Source: an uncultured Lactobacillus sp.
Lineage (GTDB): Bacteria > Bacillota > Bacilli > Lactobacillales > Lactobacillaceae
Length of the DNA: 39,228 bases
Assembly (NCBI RefSeq): GCF_948948975.1
Contig: NZ_CARBVX010000018.1
Location: 1 to 39,228, forward strand
Direction of reading: 5' to 3'
The notes under the pieces are model-generated. The model was not told the DNA's origin, made no database searches, and saw nothing but the letters and a program-made list of their open reading frames with translations. Each line of letters opens with the position of its first letter. Position 1 is the stretch's first letter. Below, piece after piece: positions 34,179 to 39,228 of the stretch. Made by a program: the position numbers and the translations under genes.

Positions 34179-34701
34179 AGTACTTACCACCTTTAAAACT
34201 GTTTATTATACTTCTAAAACATTAACTCTCATCTCAACCATAACGATTGTCCTTTTTAAAAGCAAATAAAAGAAATCGAATCCAAAAAATAATTCATTTA
34301 CTTACAAAATAATAATTATTCCTAAAAGAATATATTTTTTAAGTGTTTTTTTCGATTTATTATTTTATCAATCTTCTTTTGAGTTATTTTATTCGATATT
34401 AGTTAATATAATGCATCTTTTGTACAAAAGCCTATTTATCACGATTGTTTTTATTTGCTTTTTTTATTTTTAACTCCTAATCTAGTAGGCGAATAGATAA
34501 TTATTATTCAAACTTGCAAGTCGTTATATAAATATCTATTTATTTTTACTAACTTTCTATTTTGATGAAAACTCATGTGAACTACTAACTTTTACTAGCA
34601 CTCTTTATTATCAATAACAGATGTTGCTAATAAAACAGATTCACAAGCCAACCATCTTTTTAGTTAGTTTCTTTTGCCTTTTAGAAGGAGTGGGTATTTT
34701 C
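34179..34701. other. Long divergent intergenic region, permease / antiporter operon
   Basis: 523 bp of very AT-rich DNA. On the minus side, TATAAT (34210-34205) may be the permease -10. On the plus side, TATAAT (34407-34412) is followed at once by a perfect palindrome (34417-34430). An inverted pair AAATCGAA (34273-34280) / TTCGATTT (34351-34358) is also present. No T-box motif, strong hairpin or supported gene was seen. A reading frame entering from 34621 lacks a ribosome binding site until the ATG at 34702. Confidence 0.5.
34407..34430 (+). promoter_or_regulatory. Candidate promoter and palindrome of the antiporter-peptidase operon
   Basis: -10 TATAAT (34407-34412) without a good -35, then the perfect 14-bp palindrome CTTTTGTACAAAAG (34417-34430) over the expected transcription start. 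If used, the mRNA leader is about 280 bases. Confidence 0.4.
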
Positions 34702-36351
34702 ATGGAAGACAATAAAACTCAACAGAAAAAGACCTATATATCTGTCCTTGCCCTAACAATGATGAATGTTTCCATAGTTGCTGGAATAGCAAATGATGTT
34801 CAGCAATCATTCTATGGACTTGCATCAGTAACGTACTTTGCTATCGGAGCTATTTGTTTCTTTATCCCAACTGCTTTAGTTGCAGCTGAATTAGCTTCTG
34901 GTTGGAGTAACCGCGGAGGAATTTTCCGCTGGGTTGGTGAAGGTTTAGGTAAAGGCTGGGGACTAACCTGTTTACTTATCCTATGGTTTCAATTGATTTT
35001 GAACTTTGGGATGGGGATGCCAAGTTTTACAGCAACAATCATGTTTTATACACCTAACTATGATGCAGCTGTTAAGTTTGCTCAAGCACCACAACATGAA
35101 TTGTTGATTATGACAGGTTGGATCATTTTATACTGGGTCCTTACTTATTTAGCTACTAAAGGTGTTAAGGCTTTCTCCAACATCGCTAAATACGGTGTTA
35201 TTATCGGAAGTCTAATTCCTTTAGCGGTTATGGTTATTTTAGCTATTGTGTGGGTAGCTCAAGGGCATCAACCTGTTATTCCAATGACACCTAAAGGATT
35301 AATTCCTAAGTGGAATGGAATGAGTACGTTAGCTCTAGCTGCTGGTGTATTCTTCTCATACACAGGTATTGATACTAATGCAGCTCATATTAAACAACTA
35401 AAACATCCTGAAAAAGATTTCACAAAAGCAATGTTTATTTCAATTATTCTTGCTTTCTTAATCTTTGTTGTTGGTACTGTAATCATTGCTATGATTATTC
35501 CTGAAAAACAAATTAATGTTTTATACACTCTCTACTCTGTATTCAGGATTTTAGGATCAACAATTGGAATGCCTTGGTTGTACATGGTTCTTGTTTGGGC
35601 TCTACTTTTCAACACAATTGCTATGGTTGTAACCAATATGGCGGGTCCATCATTTATGTTAGGTCAAGTCGGAGGAAGTGGTTTCTTGCCACATTGGTTC
35701 CAAAAGAACAATAAACACAATATGCCGGCACACTTAATGTATACGCAAATTGCAGGAATGACGGTTGTTGCTTACTTAGTAAAATTGATTCCTAATGTTG
35801 AAGGATTTGTTATCTTATTAACTCAAACAATTACTGTCTTATATATGTTTTACTACATTTTAATGTTTACTGCTTTCCTACGTTTACGTTATGACCAACC
35901 TAACCGTCCTCGTTCATTTAAAGTACCAGGTGGTAAATTTGGAGCTTGGCTTGTTGGAGGAGTAGGTATAATTTCATCTGTTTTCGGAATTGTTCTTGCT
36001 ATCTATCCACCAGCACAAGTTAAAGCAGAAGTCGGTTCACCAATAGTTTATGTTTCTGTTATTTTGGCCTTAGTTGCTGTTGTTTTGATAGTTTGTTTTG
36101 TTTTATATCAACTTTCTAAGAAGCATCCTGATTGGGTAAATCCAAATAACAAGTTTGCCCCATTCACTTGGGAAATTGAAGGACTTAAAAAGCCAGGTAA
36201 AGCTTTATCAAACGTCCCAACAACTGTTATGTCTAAAGATCAAAACCCAATGGGTATGCCAATTAAGCGTCCATATAAACCAAATGAACAAATTTCTGTT
36301 GATATCGTTAAAGCAGATGAAAACAACGAGCTTTCAACTGATGAAAGTTAA
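34702..36351 (+). CDS. GadC-like amino acid antiporter (APC superfamily)
   Basis: 549 residues from the ATG at 34702, preceded by AGAAGGAG; upstream in-frame sequence is not supported. Twelve helices. Helix-1 region SIVAGIANDVQQSFYGLASVTYF, the helix-3 segment ASGWSNRGGIFRWVGEGLG and the helix-6 FFSYTGIDTNAAHIKQLKHPEKDF fit the glutamate:GABA antiporter family (GGA, GadC-like). A soluble C-terminal tail of about 80 residues resembles the pH-gating C-plug of E. coli GadC in position. No glutamate decarboxylase gene is nearby. Instead two cytoplasmic peptidases follow in the same operon, which suggests it exchanges a peptide-derived amino acid. Confidence 0.8.
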   Translation: MEDNKTQQKKTYISVLALTMMNVSIVAGIANDVQQSFYGLASVTYFAIGAICFFIPTALVAAELASGWSNRGGIFRWVGEGLGKGWGLTCLLILWFQLILNFGMGMPSFTATIMFYTPNYDAAVKFAQAPQHELLIMTGWIILYWVLTYLATKGVKAFSNIAKYGVIIGSLIPLAVMVILAIVWVAQGHQPVIPMTPKGLIPKWNGMSTLALAAGVFFSYTGIDTNAAHIKQLKHPEKDFTKAMFISIILAFLIFVVGTVIIAMIIPEKQINVLYTLYSVFRILGSTIGMPWLYMVLVWALLFNTIAMVVTNMAGPSFMLGQVGGSGFLPHWFQKNNKHNMPAHLMYTQIAGMTVVAYLVKLIPNVEGFVILLTQTITVLYMFYYILMFTAFLRLRYDQPNRPRSFKVPGGKFGAWLVGGVGIISSVFGIVLAIYPPAQVKAEVGSPIVYVSVILALVAVVLIVCFVLYQLSKKHPDWVNPNNKFAPFTWEIEGLKKPGKALSNVPTTVMSKDQNPMGMPIKRPYKPNEQISVDIVKADENNELSTDES

Positions 36352-36385
36352 ATAGATTATCGATTTTAAAGAAAAGAGATTAATT

Positions 36386-37711
36386 ATGGTACAAATTGAT
36401 AATGAAGATTTAAAACAAGTTAGATCAGAATTTTTAGATACAGCAAAGTATCGTAATACTCAAAATGCCGTAATGAAGAATGGTATTAAAAAGTCAATTA
36501 CAAATCAAAGTGAAATTAACTCTCACCCATTTGTATTCTCAATTGATGTTGATTCAAATAAAGTTTTAAACCAAAAACAATCTGGTCGTTGCTGGGACTT
36601 CTCAGGTTTAAACTTCATTCGTTACCACATTGAAAAAGATCACCACATTAAGGACATGGAATTGTCACCTAGCTACGTTTACTTCTACGACAAGCTAGAA
36701 AAAGGTAACTATTTCTACCAAAACATTATTAACACAGCTGATCGTCCATTATCTGATCGTCTAGTTAACTGGTTACTTACTACTCCACAACAAGATGGTG
36801 GTGACTGGCAATTACTAGTAGACTTAATCGAAAAGTACGGCATTGTTCCAATGGAAGCTATGCCAGAAGATGCAGTTAGTGCTAACTCTCAAGAATTAAA
36901 CCGCATGTATGATAGAAAGTTACAAAAGGACGCTTTGAAGTTACGTGATTTAGCTAATAGCGATGCATCTGATGAAAAGATGAAGAGTGTACTTCGTCAA
37001 ATGAATGCAGAAAACTACCGTATCTTAGCTATTTCTTTAGGTACTCCTCCAGAGAAATTCACTTATGAATACCGTGACGAAAACAACGAATATCACACTA
37101 CTGGTCAAGTTACTCCATTAGAATTCTTCAAGAAGTTCGTCAACATTAACTTTGACGACTACGTTGAGCTCATGAACTTACCAGGTGAAAAGTATCCATA
37201 CAACACTCCATTTGGTGTTGAAATTTCTGGCAACATGGTTGGTGGTCAACCAAGTCGTTACTTCAACGTTACAATGAAGGATATGGAGAAGACCGCTATT
37301 GAACAATTGAAAGATGATGAGCCTGTATGGTTTGGCTGTGATGTTCTTCAAGAATGGGCACCACAAGCAGGTCTTTTAACTGAAAAAGTCTTTGACTGGG
37401 ATCGTTCATTTGGTATTAAGTTAGGTACTGACAAGACTAAGAGATTTGAATACCGTGAAAGTTTGCCAACACACGCAATGCTTATTTCAGGTGTTGATAT
37501 TCGTGATGACAAGCCAATTAGATGGAAGATTCAAAACTCTTGGGGCCCAAAGGTTGGTCACAAAGGTTACTTCATTATGGGCAACGATTGGATGGAACAA
37601 TATACATACGAAACTGTTGTCAACAAGAAGTACTTAACTGACGAACAACTTGCTGCTTATGAAAAAGAACCAGTAATGCTTCCATACTGGAACGCAATGA
37701 ACCCAATTTAA
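36386..37711 (+). CDS. C1-family cysteine aminopeptidase/endopeptidase (PepC/PepE/PepG group)
   Basis: 441 residues, within the range of lactobacillar PepC, PepE and PepG. The papain-like triad is complete: Cys69 in NQKQSGRCW, with the oxyanion Gln in the same motif, His363 in PTHAML and Asn384 in IQNSWG. No signal peptide, so it is a cytoplasmic bleomycin-hydrolase-type enzyme. The residue after CW is Asp, where the common form is CWMF or CWLF; this sits at the start of the central helix and may alter specificity. It lies between the GadC-like antiporter (34 bp) and a C69 dipeptidase (33 bp) in one operon. Which of the three PepC/E/G activities it has is not settled. Confidence 0.85.
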   Translation: MVQIDNEDLKQVRSEFLDTAKYRNTQNAVMKNGIKKSITNQSEINSHPFVFSIDVDSNKVLNQKQSGRCWDFSGLNFIRYHIEKDHHIKDMELSPSYVYFYDKLEKGNYFYQNIINTADRPLSDRLVNWLLTTPQQDGGDWQLLVDLIEKYGIVPMEAMPEDAVSANSQELNRMYDRKLQKDALKLRDLANSDASDEKMKSVLRQMNAENYRILAISLGTPPEKFTYEYRDENNEYHTTGQVTPLEFFKKFVNINFDDYVELMNLPGEKYPYNTPFGVEISGNMVGGQPSRYFNVTMKDMEKTAIEQLKDDEPVWFGCDVLQEWAPQAGLLTEKVFDWDRSFGIKLGTDKTKRFEYRESLPTHAMLISGVDIRDDKPIRWKIQNSWGPKVGHKGYFIMGNDWMEQYTYETVVNKKYLTDEQLAAYEKEPVMLPYWNAMNPI

Positions 37712-37744
37712 AGAGAGTTATTTCTTTAGAAAGGACGATTATAT

Positions 37745-39169
37745 ATGGCATGTACCACTGTTTTGGTTGGTAAAAAAGCCAATATTGCTGGTTCTACGAT
37801 TATTGCAAGAAATTGTGATGCTGAAGTATGTAATGTACCAGTAAAGTTTGTAGTTGTTCCTGCTAAATCAGAAAAGCAAACTTTTCATTCATATGTAACA
37901 GGATTAGATATTCCTCTACCGGAAAATGCACTTCGTTACCAAATGGCTCCTTTCGTTGATTATAAAATTCACGGTCAATTCGGTGAATGTGGAATCAACA
38001 GTGAAAATGTTGCTATGAGTGCTACCGAAAGCTTATATGGGAATCCCCAAGTATTAGGATTAGATCCACTAGTAAGCAACGGAATTGGTGAAGATGCCCT
38101 TTTAAGCATCGTATTACCTTTTATTCATTCTGCTCGTGATGGTGTCCAATACTTAGGAAAATTAATTGAAAAATATGGTTCTCACGAAGGAAATGGGATT
38201 GCATTTAGCGATAAAGATGAAGTTTGGTATATGGAAATTCCGACTGGTCATTATTGGGTTGCTGAGAAACTTGATGATGATAAAGCTGCCGTAATTGCTA
38301 ATCAAGTTTCTTTACAGGATATTGATTTTGATGACAGTAGTCGTTTCATGTGGGCTCCAGGTATCAGAGAATTCGTAGAAGAAAATCATCTTAATCCTGA
38401 TCCTAATGAATTTAATTTCCGTCATATTTTTGGTACGTCGAATTCACGGGATCGTTGTTATAACACTCCACGTGTCTGGTTTGGACAACGTTATTTAGGT
38501 CACCTTGCTTTCTCACCTACTAGCAACGATTTAGATTTCAGTTTTAAACCCGATCGAAAATTAAAACGTGAAGATGTGGGCTATATCCTTAGTTCTCATT
38601 ACAATGAAACAATCTATGATCCATTAGCTGATAATACACCAAAAGATGACAGAACTAAGTTCCGTCCAATTTCCATGGCAAGATGTGCTGAATCACATAT
38701 TCTCGAAATTAGAAATAATGTTCCAGCTGGAATGGCTGGTATTGCATGGCTTAATTTTGCTCCAACAGCCTTTAATCCTTATGTTCCATTCTATGCTAAT
38801 GCAAATGGTACGGCTCCTGAATATGAGAATACTACTGATGCATATGATTCAAATGAAGCATACTGGCTCTCAAGAACTGTTGCTGCTTTAATTCAACCAA
38901 GTTATAACGAAATGAAATCTCTATTAAATGGATTAGATGGATTTTTGCCTACTGCTGATCAGCTTACAAATCACTTAGTTCATCAAACTGATTTAGAAGC
39001 TGAAAAATTAAGTGGACAAAAGCTAATTCAATATTTAACTAAAGCTAATGCAGCTAATGCGCAAAAGGTTCTTGCCCTTACGCATAAAACGGTTGGTAAT
39101 TTAGTAAAACGTGAATTAACTTTATCTCGTTTAAGTTTCTCCATTAATACTGATCGTTTACAAAATTAA
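37745..39169 (+). CDS. C69-family dipeptidase, second paralogue
   Basis: 474 residues. The nucleophile would be Cys3 in MACTTVLVG, needing only removal of Met-Ala, unlike the paralogue at 17975-19381 with an eight-residue lead. The following GSTIIARNCDAE replaces the usual GRNED, so the segment after the active site differs between the two. Both share ECGINSENVAMSATES-like and WYMEI.TGHYWVA blocks. It ends an operon with a GadC-like antiporter and a C1 peptidase; the start follows AGAAAGGA. Together the peptidases would convert peptides to free amino acids for exchange. Confidence 0.87.
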   Translation: MACTTVLVGKKANIAGSTIIARNCDAEVCNVPVKFVVVPAKSEKQTFHSYVTGLDIPLPENALRYQMAPFVDYKIHGQFGECGINSENVAMSATESLYGNPQVLGLDPLVSNGIGEDALLSIVLPFIHSARDGVQYLGKLIEKYGSHEGNGIAFSDKDEVWYMEIPTGHYWVAEKLDDDKAAVIANQVSLQDIDFDDSSRFMWAPGIREFVEENHLNPDPNEFNFRHIFGTSNSRDRCYNTPRVWFGQRYLGHLAFSPTSNDLDFSFKPDRKLKREDVGYILSSHYNETIYDPLADNTPKDDRTKFRPISMARCAESHILEIRNNVPAGMAGIAWLNFAPTAFNPYVPFYANANGTAPEYENTTDAYDSNEAYWLSRTVAALIQPSYNEMKSLLNGLDGFLPTADQLTNHLVHQTDLEAEKLSGQKLIQYLTKANAANAQKVLALTHKTVGNLVKRELTLSRLSFSINTDRLQN

Positions 39170-39204
39170 AGAAAAAGCTAGGTGACTCTCACCTAGCTTT
39201 TTCT
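39170..39204 (+). terminator. Terminator of the antiporter-peptidase operon
   Basis: Perfect 15-bp stem AGAAAAAGCTAGGTG / CACCTAGCTTTTTCT with a 5-base loop. The 24 bases after it end in AGGAG-ATG at the window edge, too little to assign. Confidence 0.92.
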
Positions 39205-39228
39205 TTAACGTATGTTATTTAGGAGATG

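Noticed and set aside
34621..34701. 27-residue hydrophobic extension of the GadC-like protein
   Set aside because: No ribosome binding site at 34621, whereas AGAAGGAG precedes the ATG at 34702; the family does not need an extra N-terminal helix.
34702..36351. A complete glutamate decarboxylase acid-resistance locus
   Set aside because: No gadB-like gene is present in the window; only the GadC-like antiporter is seen.

Overview
The window looks like chromosome of a low-GC Lactobacillus, most probably of the L. gasseri / L. johnsonii group. This is inferred from the AT-rich sequence, strong GGAGG-type ribosome binding sites, the density of amino acid and peptide transporters and peptidases, a trehalose PTS locus, and a double-glycine bacteriocin-type leader. 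No rRNA, tRNA, CRISPR array, transposase, phage gene or replication origin was seen.

Layout. 1-424: the 5' end of a double-glycine leader peptide gene that runs off the left edge (minus), with a direct-repeat promoter. 425-2116: uridine kinase (plus), then convergent minus-strand genes for a DUF4097 protein and a small membrane protein. 2317-6838: trehalose locus, with the PTS permease divergent from treR-treC. 6898-7402: a four-helix membrane protein whose promoter copies that of the leader peptide. 7471-11610: a polar amino acid ABC operon under an apparent Asp-specific T-box, with a second binding protein just upstream of the T-box. 11674-15681: a MarR-controlled heterodimeric ABC exporter. 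15692-17884: DUF915 lipoprotein and MFS transporter. 17975-21056: C69 dipeptidase and POT peptide transporter. 21199-22920: decayed GH42 beta-galactosidase. 23183-27252: two near-identical phosphatidylserine-decarboxylase-family proteins flanking an amino acid/amine antiporter. 27332-28724: FetAB-like ABC pair. 28818-30100: M42 aminopeptidase and a small membrane protein. 30396-32714: lipoprotein, then a MarR-MFS efflux pair. 32805-34178: amino acid permease. 34702-39169: a GadC-like antiporter, C1 cysteine peptidase and C69 dipeptidase operon ending in a strong terminator.

Two observations stand out. First, the decarboxylase-antiporter-decarboxylase operon has the layout of an amino acid decarboxylation pathway (amino acid in, amine out), but its enzymes belong to the phosphatidylserine decarboxylase fold, not to a known Lactobacillus amino acid decarboxylase family. 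Second, the leader peptide and the four-helix membrane protein, 7 kb apart, have promoters with the same geometry: 12-bp imperfect repeats at a 21-bp period, exactly 30 bp to the -10, and exactly 46 bp from the -10 to the start codon. This points to one LytTR-type bacteriocin regulon.

Amino acid and peptide handling dominates the rest: peptide uptake (POT), three peptidase types (C1, C69 twice, M42), APC-family permeases and antiporters, and the T-box ABC importer. Many starts were reset from the longest possible reading frame to the ATG or GTG that follows a ribosome binding site.
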